NCBI GenBank assembly: GCA_902462635.1
Contig: CABQCN010000093.1
Span: 1-6,278, forward strand
Length of the DNA stretch: 6,278 nt
Source of the DNA: an uncultured Oscillospiraceae bacterium
Lineage (GTDB): Bacteria > Bacillota > Clostridia > UBA1212 > UBA1255
Reading direction: 5' to 3'
Position 1 is the stretch's first letter. The number at the start of each line of letters is the position of its first letter. Shown in pieces: positions 1 through 6,278 of this stretch. The notes beneath the pieces are model-generated. The model was not told where the DNA came from. It searched no databases and saw only the letters and a program-made list of their open reading frames with translations. Made by a program: the position numbers and the translations under genes.

Positions 1-2045
1 TCCGTAATCAGGCCTCTTCTGTATTGTTTTACGATTTTATCTACGAGCTTGTCGGTTTCTTCGATAAGCTGCTGCTTCTCCGGCGGGACGATAATATCCT
101 CGATGCCGACGGTGATCGCGCCTTTGGTCGAATATTTATAGCCCAATGCTTTTATTTTGTCGAGCACGACGGCCGTCTCAGTAAGCCCGTGGGCTTTGAT
201 GCATTTATCGAGAATTTCACCGAGCGTGTTTTTCTTTACCAGTTTATCGATTTCCAGTGAGAGTGCGTTTTCCCGTTTCGTTCTGTCTACGAAGCCCAGA
301 TCCTGCGGGATCGCGTCGTTGAAAATCAGTTTGCCGATTGTGGTGTTGATGCGCTGCGTGATCGGTTTGCCTTCAAATTCGCCGAACCTTCTTACGATGA
401 TCGCCGTATGGAGGTCGATCTTTCCGGTATCGTACGCCATTTTCGCTTCATCATAAGAAGCAAACACCGGTGCGTTGGTATAATCTTTGTTTTTTGCAAG
501 CGTGAGGTAATAGCTTCCCAGCACCATATCCTGCGTCGGAACCGTGATCGGCTTTCCATCTTTCGGCGCAAGCAGGTTATTGGCAGAGAGCATCAGGATT
601 CTGGCTTCCGCCTGCGCTTCCGCGGACAGCGGCACGTGTACGGCCATCTGGTCGCCGTCGAAGTCCGCGTTATATGCCGTACAAACGAGCGGATGAAGCC
701 GCAGCGCGCGTCCTTCTACAAGAACAGGTTCAAACGCCTGAATTCCCAGCCGATGCAGCGTAGGCGCTCTGTTTAATAAGACAGGGTGCTCCTTAATGAT
801 ATCTTCCAGAATATCCCAAACTTCCGGACGCACACGGTCTACCATTTTACGCGCGCTTTTGATGTTCTGCGCTTTTCCGTCGTTTACGAGCTTCCGCATC
901 ACGAACGGCTTGAACAATTCCAACGCCATTTCTTTCGGCAGCCCGCACTGATAAATCTTCAGTTCCGGCCCTACGACGATAACGCTTCGGCCGGAATAGT
1001 CAACGCGTTTTCCAAGCAAATTCTGGCGGAACCGGCCTTGTTTGCCGCGCAGCATATCGGACAGCGATTTGAGGGGTCTCGTGTTGGGTCCCGTGACCGG
1101 CCGGCCTCTCCTGCCGTTGTCGAGGAGAGCATCGACCGCTTCCTGCAGCATCCTTTTTTCATTTCTGACAATGATATCGGGCGCTCTGAGTTCCTGCAGC
1201 CTTCTCAATCTGTTATTTCTGTTAATGACGCGTCTGTAAAGGTCGTTCAGGTCGGAAGTCGCAAATCTGCCGCCATCCAGCTGTACCATCGGGCGCAGAT
1301 CCGGGGGGATTACGGGAATCACCGAAAGGATCATCCATTCCGGCTTATTGTGCGACTGCCGGAATGCTTCTACGACTTCAAGCCTTTTGATCAGGCGCAT
1401 TTTCTTCTGGCTGACCGTCTGGCCGCCTTTTTCTTTTTCATTTTCCGTGAGCCTGTCGACTTCCGCGCGGAGTTCTTCCGAAAGTTTATCGAGTTCTACG
1501 TCTTGCAGCAGCTTCTGGATTGCTTCCGCACCCATTTGCGCCTGAAAACGCTGATATCCGTACGTTTCGATTGCTTCTCTGTATTCGCGTTCGGTCAGCA
1601 CCTGCTTGTAAGCAAGCGCCGTCGTGCCCGGATCGATTACCACATATGCCGCAAAATAGAGTACTTTCTCGAGCGCTCTTGGCGCCATATCGAGAATCAG
1701 GCCCATTCTGCTCGGGATTCCCCGGAAGAACCAGATATGCGATACCGGGGCAGCGAGTTCGATATGACCCATGCGCGTACGTCTTACTTTGGAACTTGTC
1801 ACTTCAACGCCGCACTTATCACACACGATTCCCCTATACCTGTTCTTTTTATATTTTCCGCAATGGCATTCGCCGTCTTTTGTCGGTCCGAATATCCTTT
1901 CGCAGAACAATCCGTCCTTTTCGGGCTTCAGAGTTCTGTAGTTTATAGTTTCCGGTTTTTTGACTTCACCGTGAGACCACATTAAAATCGTCTCCGGCGA
2001 GGCAAGACCTATTTGTATGGAATCGAAATTGTTAAAATCTATCAT
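1..2045 (-). CDS. rpoC: DNA-directed RNA polymerase subunit beta' (partial, 3' end outside window)
   Basis: This gene encodes the largest subunit of RNA polymerase, which forms the clamp and carries the catalytic magnesium site for transcription in the cytoplasm. The visible 681 codons start with [18 protein letters not shown], a standard beta' N-terminus. Four cysteines, C60, C62, C75 and C78, form the Zn1 site. Residues about 265-305 match the clamp helices that bind sigma region 2. Residues 311-356 cover the rudder/switch region ([20 protein letters not shown], then [16 protein letters not shown]). The catalytic motif NADFDGD is at 459-465, with the metal-binding aspartates at D461, D463 and D465. 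The frame is open to position 1 and no stop is reached, so roughly the last 500 residues expected for the family (bridge helix, trigger loop, C-terminus) lie outside. It starts 24 nt after the rpoB stop behind a good ribosome binding site, so the two genes are co-transcribed. Unusual residues are S84 (Lys or Arg in many Gram-positive homologues) and T90 in place of Glu in the conserved VRRERMGH motif. Confidence 0.98.
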   Translation of the reverse strand, partial: MIDFNNFDSIQIGLASPETILMWSHGEVKKPETINYRTLKPEKDGLFCERIFGPTKDGECHCGKYKKNRYRGIVCDKCGVEVTSSKVRRTRMGHIELAAPVSHIWFFRGIPSRMGLILDMAPRALEKVLYFAAYVVIDPGTTALAYKQVLTEREYREAIETYGYQRFQAQMGAEAIQKLLQDVELDKLSEELRAEVDRLTENEKEKGGQTVSQKKMRLIKRLEVVEAFRQSHNKPEWMILSVIPVIPPDLRPMVQLDGGRFATSDLNDLYRRVINRNNRLRRLQELRAPDIIVRNEKRMLQEAVDALLDNGRRGRPVTGPNTRPLKSLSDMLRGKQGRFRQNLLGKRVDYSGRSVIVVGPELKIYQCGLPKEMALELFKPFVMRKLVNDGKAQNIKSARKMVDRVRPEVWDILEDIIKEHPVLLNRAPTLHRLGIQAFEPVLVEGRALRLHPLVCTAYNADFDGDQMAVHVPLSAEAQAEARILMLSANNLLAPKDGKPITVPTQDMVLGSYYLTLAKNKDYTNAPVFASYDEAKMAYDTGKIDLHTAIIVRRFGEFEGKPITQRINTTIGKLIFNDAIPQDLGFVDRTKRENALSLEIDKLVKKNTLGEILDKCIKAHGLTETAVVLDKIKALGYKYSTKGAITVGIEDIIVPPEKQQLIEETDKLVDKIVKQYRRGLIT

Positions 2046-2053
2046 TCTGTCTA

Positions 2054-2061
2054 CACTCCTT
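2054..2061 (-). promoter_or_regulatory. Ribosome binding site of rpoC
   Basis: The minus strand reads AAGGAGTG here. The AAGGAG core is 10 nt from the ATG at 2045-2043. It lies entirely within the 24-nt gap between the rpoB stop codon (TGA, 2072-2070) and rpoC, and it supports the chosen rpoC start. Confidence 0.85.
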
Positions 2062-2069
2062 ACTCTGAA

Positions 2070-5000
2070 TCATTCCGAATCGGTATCGTCTGAAATGCCG
2101 TCGAACACATCCGCGTCGAGGTTGGCTTCTCCTTCTTCGAAATCTTCTATTTCCGCGTCGACAGCGTCTTCAAATTCGTCGTCATGAAGAACGTCCTCCT
2201 TGGAATCCACATCGCTCGACATGAAGATTTCTCCCGATTCATCCGTAAAAGTCTGAAAATCCGGATTGTATACGTCTTTCTTCGTTCTGTACTTATCCGG
2301 GTTTTTGATATAATCTTCCTCCGCTTCCTTCAGCGGGATTTCCGAATTATCTTCCGTGAAAATCCGCACGTCTAACGCAAGGCTCTGGAGTTCTTTTACA
2401 AGGACCTTGAACGATTCGGGGATTCCCGGTTCGGGTACGTTCTCTCCCTTGACGATCGCTTCGTATGTCTTGACACGACCGATCGTATCGTCCGACTTAA
2501 TCGTCAGGATTTCCTGCAGCGTATATGCCGCGCCGTAAGCTTCCAGCGCCCAGACTTCCATCTCTCCGAAACGCTGTCCGCCGAACTGCGCCTTGCCGCC
2601 GAGCGGCTGCTGCGTAACGAGAGAATACGGACCCGTAGAACGTGCGTGGATCTTGTCGTCCACAAGATGATGCAGCTTAAGGTAATACATATAACCTACC
2701 GTAACCGGATTATCGAAGGGTTCCCCGGTACGTCCGTCGTAAAGGGTTGTTTTTCCGTCCGGACTCTTTCCCGCCAGTTTGAGCGTTTCAATGATGTCAT
2801 GCTCCGATGCTCCGTCGAATACGGGCGTTGCGATTTTCCATCCCAATGCTTTCGCAGCATATCCCAGATGGACTTCCAGAACCTGCCCGATATTCATACG
2901 GGAAGGAACGCCCAGCGGATTGAGCACGATTTCAAGCGGCGTGCCATCCGGCAGGAACGGCATGTCTTCCTCCGGTAAAATTCTGGAGATAACGCCTTTG
3001 TTTCCGTGGCGCCCCGCCATTTTATCACCGACCGAAAGCTTCCGCTTCTGTGCGATATAGACCCTGACCATACGGTTAACGCCCGGCGCGAGCTCGTCGT
3101 CATTCTCCCGCGTAAATTCTTTGACATCGACGACAATTCCGGATTCGCCGTGCGGTACTTTCAGAGAGGTATCTCTGACGTCTCTCGACTTCTCGCCGAA
3201 AATCGCCCGCAGAAGCCGTTCTTCAGCCGTCAGCTCGGTTTCTCCTTTGGGTGTAACTTTTCCCACGAGGATATCGCCGGCGTGTACTTCGGAGCCTACG
3301 ATTACGACGCCGTTCGGATCGAGCATCCGCAGCGCGTCTTCCCCTACGTGCGGGATCTCCGCCGTAATTTCTTCCGGCCCGAGCTTCGTATCCCTGGCTT
3401 CGCATTCATATTCCTCAATATGGATCGAAGTATAAATATCTTCTTTTACCAATTTCTCACTGATCAATACGGCGTCTTCGTAGTTGTACCCCTCCCACGT
3501 CATGAATCCGATCAGCGCGTTGCGTCCCAGGGCGATTTCGCCTTTATCTGTAGACGGTCCGTCCGCGATAACGTCGCCTTCTTTCACACGCTGACCAAAT
3601 GTGACAACCGGCCTCTGATTGATACAGGTTCCTTGGTTGGAACGCAGATATTTCAATAAGTTATATTTGTCTTCCCCGCCGTCTTCCCGGGCGATCGTGA
3701 TATATTTGCCGGTTACGTCTTTCACCGTACCGGAATGTTTTGCAAGTACGACGGCGCCGGAATCCTTCGCCGCTTTATATTCTATTCCCGTAGCTACGAT
3801 TGGGGATTCCGCGCAGAGCAGCGGTACCGCCTGGCGCTGCATGTTCGAACCCATCAACGCGCGGCTGGCATCGTCGTTTTCCAGAAAGGGGATCATTGCA
3901 GCAGCTACGGAAACGACCTGTTTCGGCGATACGTCCATATAATGGACGCGTTCGCTTTCGATTTCGATGAATTCGTCTCTGTAACGGCATACGACCTTTC
4001 GGTTGATAAAATGCCCGTTTGCATCCAGCGGTTCGTTGGCCTGCGCAACGATATATTTATCTTCTTCATCAGCCATTAGATAATCGATCTGGTCGGTTAC
4101 GGTATTCGTTGCGGGATCGTACTTTCTATATGGAGCTTCAATGAATCCGTATTCATTAATTCTCGCATATGTACTTAGCGAGCCGATCAAACCGATGTTT
4201 GGACCTTCCGGTGTTTCTATCGGACACATCCGTCCGTAATGGGAATAGTGTACGTCCCGGACGTCGAATGTCGCCCGTTCGCGGTTGAGCCCGCCGGGGC
4301 CGAGCGCGCTGAGCCTTCTCTTGTTTGCCAGTTCGGCAAGCGGGTTCGTCTGATCCATGAACTGCGATAACTGGCTGGATCCGAAAAATTCTTTGATCGC
4401 CGCAGTAACGGGCCGCGTGTTGATCAGCGCCTGCGGGGTAATGACATCTTTCTCCTGCATTGCCATTCGTTCCCGTACGATCCGTTCCATTCTGGAAAGT
4501 CCGATGCGGAACTGGTTTTGCAGAAGCTCCCCTACCGACCGGATCCTTCTGTTTCCGAGATGGTCAATATCATCGGTGGAACCCAGATCGTACTGAAGAT
4601 TCAGGATATAGCTGAAGGATGCCAGAATGTCATCGAGCGTCAGGTGCTTCGGCTGCAGTTCGCTTGCCCTGTCGCGGATTTCTTTCTTTAAAACGTCCTC
4701 GTCGCCTTCCGCCTTTTCGAGGATCTCGCTGAGAACGGTAAAATTCACTTTTTCGGTGATACCGTATTCTTTGACGTCAAATGCCACATATTTTGTGATA
4801 TCCACAGTGTTGTTGCCGATGATTTTCACCGGCCGATACGGCGTATTGATGATGACCGTATTGACGCCGCTGTCCTGAATTTCGATTGCTTTTTCTTCCG
4901 TCAACGTTTCTCCGGCCTTGGCAAGAATTTCACCCGTCGCTTTATTGATCACGTCAGCTGCGAGCGTTTTACCGGCGATTTGCGAGAAAAGGGAAAGTTT

Positions 5001-5885
5001 CTTATTAAATTTATATCTGCCGACTTTGGCAAGATCATATCTTTTGGCATCAAAGAACATTCCGTACAGGAGGGAACGGGCGTTCTCGACGAGCGCGGGT
5101 TCTCCCGGACGGAGCTTTTTATAAATTTCGATCAGGGCCTCATCCGTATTCTGCGTAGCGTCTTTTTGCAGCGTATTCAGCAGACGCTCGTCGATGATGC
5201 TGTCATCGTTGTCGTCCGCGAATTCCGGTGCGAGTTCTTCTTTCGATACGGAAAACAAGTTTAAAATACTCATGTCGTCGCTGAATCCGAATGCTCTGAG
5301 CAGAATCGTTGCCGGCAGTTTCCGGTTTCTGTCGATCCTGACGTAAACGACGTCGCTGAAGTCGATTTCCGTTTCCAGCCATGCGCCTCTGTTCGGAATG
5401 AGCGTCGATGACGTTATATATTTTCCTTTTGTTTTGTCATAATTCTTTTCAAAATATGCGCCGGGGGAACGAACAAGCTGACTGACGATGACGCGTTCCG
5501 CCCCGTTCATAATAAAGGTGCCGTTGTCCGTCATCAGAGGGAATTCTCCGAAATAAATCACGTCTTCCTTCATCAATCCGGTTTCTTTGTCTACAACACG
5601 TACACGTACTTTCAGGGGCGACGCGTATGTCGCGTCTCTTTCTTTACACTCTTCTATGGAATAATTTGTTTTATTTTCGAGATAATAATCTACGAATTCC
5701 AACATCAGATTTCCCGAGTAATCGGTGATTGGGGAAATATCTTTAAAGACTTCTTTCAGGCCTTCATCCAGAAATTGCTTATATGAGCTTTTCTGGACAG
5801 CTATCAGGTTCGGCATTTCGAGAATTTCCTGAATCCTTGAATAGCTTTTTCTCTCATTCTGACCGTACATTACCGAATGCACCAT
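2070..5885 (-). CDS. rpoB: DNA-directed RNA polymerase subunit beta
   Basis: This is the second-largest RNA polymerase subunit. It pairs with beta' to form the active-centre cleft and contains the rifampicin pocket. The frame is open from an ATG at 5942, but I start it at the ATG at 5885 (1271 aa). That start gives [20 protein letters not shown], the usual clostridial N-terminus, and has GAGGTGA 8 nt upstream; the extra 19 residues of the longer form match nothing in the family. Landmarks in this numbering are: [12 protein letters not shown] from about 131; [16 protein letters not shown] from about 438; the rifampicin region [20 protein letters not shown] at 502-521; [13 protein letters not shown] at 555-567; [12 protein letters not shown] with active-site lysines K955 and K963 (E. 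coli 1065 and 1073); and the C-terminal [19 protein letters not shown] segment that contacts beta'. Residues 1220-1271 form an acidic tail, 23 Asp/Glu in 52. The rifampicin pocket has Asn at E. coli position 526, normally His. All core motifs are intact and no frameshift is seen. Confidence 0.99.
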   Translation of the reverse strand: MVHSVMYGQNERKSYSRIQEILEMPNLIAVQKSSYKQFLDEGLKEVFKDISPITDYSGNLMLEFVDYYLENKTNYSIEECKERDATYASPLKVRVRVVDKETGLMKEDVIYFGEFPLMTDNGTFIMNGAERVIVSQLVRSPGAYFEKNYDKTKGKYITSSTLIPNRGAWLETEIDFSDVVYVRIDRNRKLPATILLRAFGFSDDMSILNLFSVSKEELAPEFADDNDDSIIDERLLNTLQKDATQNTDEALIEIYKKLRPGEPALVENARSLLYGMFFDAKRYDLAKVGRYKFNKKLSLFSQIAGKTLAADVINKATGEILAKAGETLTEEKAIEIQDSGVNTVIINTPYRPVKIIGNNTVDITKYVAFDVKEYGITEKVNFTVLSEILEKAEGDEDVLKKEIRDRASELQPKHLTLDDILASFSYILNLQYDLGSTDDIDHLGNRRIRSVGELLQNQFRIGLSRMERIVRERMAMQEKDVITPQALINTRPVTAAIKEFFGSSQLSQFMDQTNPLAELANKRRLSALGPGGLNRERATFDVRDVHYSHYGRMCPIETPEGPNIGLIGSLSTYARINEYGFIEAPYRKYDPATNTVTDQIDYLMADEEDKYIVAQANEPLDANGHFINRKVVCRYRDEFIEIESERVHYMDVSPKQVVSVAAAMIPFLENDDASRALMGSNMQRQAVPLLCAESPIVATGIEYKAAKDSGAVVLAKHSGTVKDVTGKYITIAREDGGEDKYNLLKYLRSNQGTCINQRPVVTFGQRVKEGDVIADGPSTDKGEIALGRNALIGFMTWEGYNYEDAVLISEKLVKEDIYTSIHIEEYECEARDTKLGPEEITAEIPHVGEDALRMLDPNGVVIVGSEVHAGDILVGKVTPKGETELTAEERLLRAIFGEKSRDVRDTSLKVPHGESGIVVDVKEFTRENDDELAPGVNRMVRVYIAQKRKLSVGDKMAGRHGNKGVISRILPEEDMPFLPDGTPLEIVLNPLGVPSRMNIGQVLEVHLGYAAKALGWKIATPVFDGASEHDIIETLKLAGKSPDGKTTLYDGRTGEPFDNPVTVGYMYYLKLHHLVDDKIHARSTGPYSLVTQQPLGGKAQFGGQRFGEMEVWALEAYGAAYTLQEILTIKSDDTIGRVKTYEAIVKGENVPEPGIPESFKVLVKELQSLALDVRIFTEDNSEIPLKEAEEDYIKNPDKYRTKKDVYNPDFQTFTDESGEIFMSSDVDSKEDVLHDDEFEDAVDAEIEDFEEGEANLDADVFDGISDDTDSE

Positions 5886-5893
5886 ATTGATAA

Positions 5894-5900
5894 TCACCTC
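5894..5900 (-). promoter_or_regulatory. Ribosome binding site deciding the rpoB start
   Basis: The minus strand reads GAGGTGA, a 7-nt match to the anti-Shine-Dalgarno complement, 8 nt before the ATG at 5885. The ATG at 5942 that would give a 19-residue longer protein has no comparable site in front of it. This sets the start at 5885. Confidence 0.88.
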
Positions 5901-5944
5901 ATGTTTTTTTCCTGCAATAACGTCCCGGGAGCTTGTCCGCAACC

Positions 5945-6034
5945 CTATTGCACACTGTACGAATTCGTGTTATAATTCCACCCGTAATAGTTCATATATA
6001 TGTCATATACACTACATCTGGTGTATGAAATCAT
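5945..6034 (-). other. Candidate short upstream ORF in the rpoB leader (29 codons, Tyr-rich)
   Basis: An ATG at 6034-6032 opens a 29-codon frame ending in TAG at 5947-5945. Seven of the 29 residues are Tyr and four are Asn. The only ribosome-binding signal is a GGTG 4 nt before the ATG, and that ATG sits in the stem of the 6019-6043 hairpin. The stop codon falls at the left arm of the TGCAATA/TATTGCA inverted repeat. It resembles no protein I know and may be a chance frame in AT-rich DNA; I list it because of its position in the leader. Confidence 0.2.
5948..5976 (+). promoter_or_regulatory. Weak candidate rightward promoter inside the rpoB leader
   Basis: The plus strand has a perfect -10 TATAAT at 5971-5976 preceded by an extended TGT, with TTGCAC 17 nt upstream at 5948-5953. 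The -35 matches only TTG. A 10-bp palindrome, ACGAATTCGT (5959-5968), lies in the spacer. If active, it would make a transcript antisense to the rpoB leader and promoter. Matches of this quality are common in AT-rich DNA. Confidence 0.2.
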
Positions 6035-6043
6035 AAAACACCA
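6019..6043 (-). repeat. Inverted repeat / hairpin in the rpoB leader
   Basis: On the minus strand TGGTG, a 3-nt bulge, and TATG pair with CATA and CACCA across a 4-nt ATTT loop. That gives 9 base pairs. There is no U-run after it, so it is not a terminator. It would partly bury the ATG of the candidate upstream ORF. Confidence 0.5.
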
Positions 6044-6050
6044 AGGTATG

Positions 6051-6075
6051 GTTGTAAACTACAAGAGATTACAAC
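6051..6075 (-). repeat. Inverted repeat near the 5' end of the rpoB leader
   Basis: The 7-bp arms GTTGTAA (6051-6057, plus strand) and TTACAAC (6069-6075) are separated by 11 nt. They would form a hairpin at the very start of the predicted rpoB transcript. The stem is AT-rich and modest. Confidence 0.45.
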
Positions 6076-6085
6076 GCAGTTTGTT

Positions 6086-6142
6086 ACTATATCATAATTA
6101 TGTCAATATGTCAAACATTTTTTCAAGTTTTTTTACGTTTTT
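6086..6142 (-). promoter_or_regulatory. rpoBC promoter with UP-like A-tracts (sigma-A type)
   Basis: On the minus strand a perfect -35 TTGACA (6109-6114) is followed after exactly 17 nt by -10 TATAGT (6086-6091), itself preceded by an extended TGA. The transcription start would be near 6079. Upstream of the -35, three A-runs of 6, 7 and 5 bases (6118-6123, 6128-6134, 6138-6142) are spaced 9-10.5 nt apart and fall at about -39 to -63. That is where alpha-subunit C-terminal domains bind UP elements. The combination predicts a strong housekeeping promoter driving rpoB-rpoC. Confidence 0.85.
6099..6114 (-). repeat. 8-bp tandem repeat over the rpoB -35 element
   Basis: TTGACATA occurs twice in direct succession on the minus strand (6107-6114 and 6099-6106). 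The upstream copy supplies the functional -35. The second TTGACA is only 9 nt from the -10 and has no -10 of its own at 17 nt, so it cannot act as an alternative -35 for a visible promoter. Confidence 0.8.
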
Positions 6143-6203
6143 CGTTCGACTTGATTTATATCAGAATTCTCCATGATTCAGGTAAAATAAAATTCGGCGC
6201 ATT

Positions 6204-6218
6204 CGTCGAAATTCGACG
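6204..6218. repeat. Perfect 15-nt palindrome, possible operator
   Basis: CGTCGAA and TTCGACG form 7-bp arms around a single central A. The repeat ends inside the candidate rightward -35 (6217-6222), a normal position for a repressor site. It does not fit the Gram-positive LexA box (CGAACnnnnGTTCG). I cannot name a regulator for it. Confidence 0.4.
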
Positions 6219-6245
6219 GACAAGGCGGGGCTTGCGTGGTATCAT
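6217..6245 (+). promoter_or_regulatory. Candidate promoter for the rightward gene beyond the window
   Basis: The plus strand has an extended -10, TGG then TATCAT (6240-6245, 5 of 6 matches), and CGGACA (6217-6222, 4 of 6 matches) 17 nt upstream. The start would be near 6252, giving an untranslated leader of roughly 25-35 nt to the expected start codon past the right edge. It is weaker than the rpoB promoter facing the other way. Confidence 0.35.
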
Positions 6246-6267
6246 AGCGGCAAACCGAATTGTTAGG

Positions 6268-6274
6268 GGAGGTG
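6268..6274 (+). promoter_or_regulatory. Ribosome binding site of a rightward gene starting past the window end
   Basis: The plus strand reads GGAGGTG, a 7-nt match to the Shine-Dalgarno consensus, and the window ends 4 nt later. The expected start codon therefore lies at about 6279-6284, outside. The TTG at 6276-6278 is too close to serve as the start. No codons of this gene can be confirmed here, so its identity is unknown; it would be divergent from rpoBC. Confidence 0.55.
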
Positions 6275-6278
6275 TTTG

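Larger units (their letters stand above)
5886..6079 (-). promoter_or_regulatory. rpoB 5' leader (about 190 nt, predicted)
   Basis: This is the stretch between the predicted transcription start near 6079 and the rpoB ATG. It has no long coding frame. It contains three inverted repeats: 6051-6075 (7-bp arms), 6019-6043 (9 bp with a 3-nt bulge), and TGCAATA/TATTGCA arms at 5946-5952 and 5913-5919 just before the ribosome binding site. None is followed by a U-run on the minus strand (the last is followed by an A-run), so I see no intrinsic terminator. The length is inferred from the promoter call and not measured. Confidence 0.5.

Noticed and set aside
786..1985. A 399-codon open frame on the plus strand opposite rpoC
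   Set aside because: It lies wholly antisense to an intact, highly conserved rpoC segment, is rich in Phe, Arg and His as expected for a shadow frame, and matches no family I recognise.
3006..3659. A 217-codon plus-strand frame opposite rpoB
   Set aside because: It is antisense to the conserved beta catalytic region containing K955 and K963. Its openness follows from rpoB codon use, and it has no convincing protein features.
5976..5984. T-box-like GGGTGGAA on the minus strand in the rpoB leader
   Set aside because: Only the first part of the T-box AGGGTGGnACCGCG is present. There is no ACCGCG, no terminator with a U-run, and rpoB is not a known T-box target.
6189..6220. Possible leftward intrinsic terminator formed by the CGTCGAA/TTCGACG dyad followed by T-rich sequence
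   Set aside because: The T-rich stretch begins about 9 nt after the stem and is interrupted, the stem is only about 6 bp as RNA, and no leftward gene is seen to its right.
6133..6278. A plus-strand frame open through to the right edge (about 48 codons)
   Set aside because: It has no start with a ribosome binding site, and the strong Shine-Dalgarno at 6268-6274 implies translation begins past the edge, so this frame is more likely non-coding.
6159..6278. Possible 3' end of rplL or another upstream gene on the minus strand
   Set aside because: All three minus frames were read. One stops at once, and the other two give arbitrary residues with no resemblance to the L7/L12 C-terminus.
6276..6278. 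TTG as the start codon of the rightward gene
   Set aside because: It is only 1 nt after GGAGGTG, too close for initiation; a start just beyond the window is more plausible.

Overview
The window is a housekeeping segment from a Bacillota (Firmicutes)-type bacterium. It holds the RNA polymerase beta (rpoB) and beta' (rpoC) genes, both on the minus strand, and the regulatory region upstream of them. The Firmicute assignment rests on beta and beta' having no large lineage-specific insertions in the parts seen here. It is also supported by an N-terminus of the clostridial type (MVHSV..., then [15 protein letters not shown]), strong GGAGG-type ribosome binding sites, and an acidic beta C-terminal tail. 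A Clostridia-like lineage is my best guess; I cannot fix the order or family from sequence alone.

Layout, right to left on the minus strand. Positions 6268-6278 carry a strong Shine-Dalgarno sequence on the plus strand, so a rightward gene probably begins just past the window edge. Positions 5886-6267 are an AT-rich intergenic region. It contains a near-consensus leftward promoter with an A-tract UP-like element, a leader of about 190 nt with small hairpins and a possible 29-codon Tyr-rich upstream ORF, and a weaker candidate rightward promoter next to a perfect 15-bp palindrome. rpoB occupies 5885-2070 (1271 aa with the start I prefer). After a 24-nt gap comes rpoC, 2045-1, which is cut by the left edge after 681 codons. 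It therefore includes the Zn1 site, clamp helices and catalytic NADFDGD motif but not the bridge helix or trigger loop.

The two genes form one transcription unit and make the two large catalytic subunits of one enzyme. Both look intact and functional: the catalytic Asp triad in beta' and the paired active-site lysines in beta are present. The most notable content is natural variation at two antibiotic-contact positions. Asn replaces His at the beta position equivalent to E. coli 526 (rifampicin pocket), and Ser replaces the usual Lys/Arg at beta' position 84 (fidaxomicin contact). The lack of rplJ-rplL directly upstream of rpoB is also a departure from the usual Firmicute order. I found no mobile element, CRISPR array, tRNA, rRNA or unknown multi-gene system.
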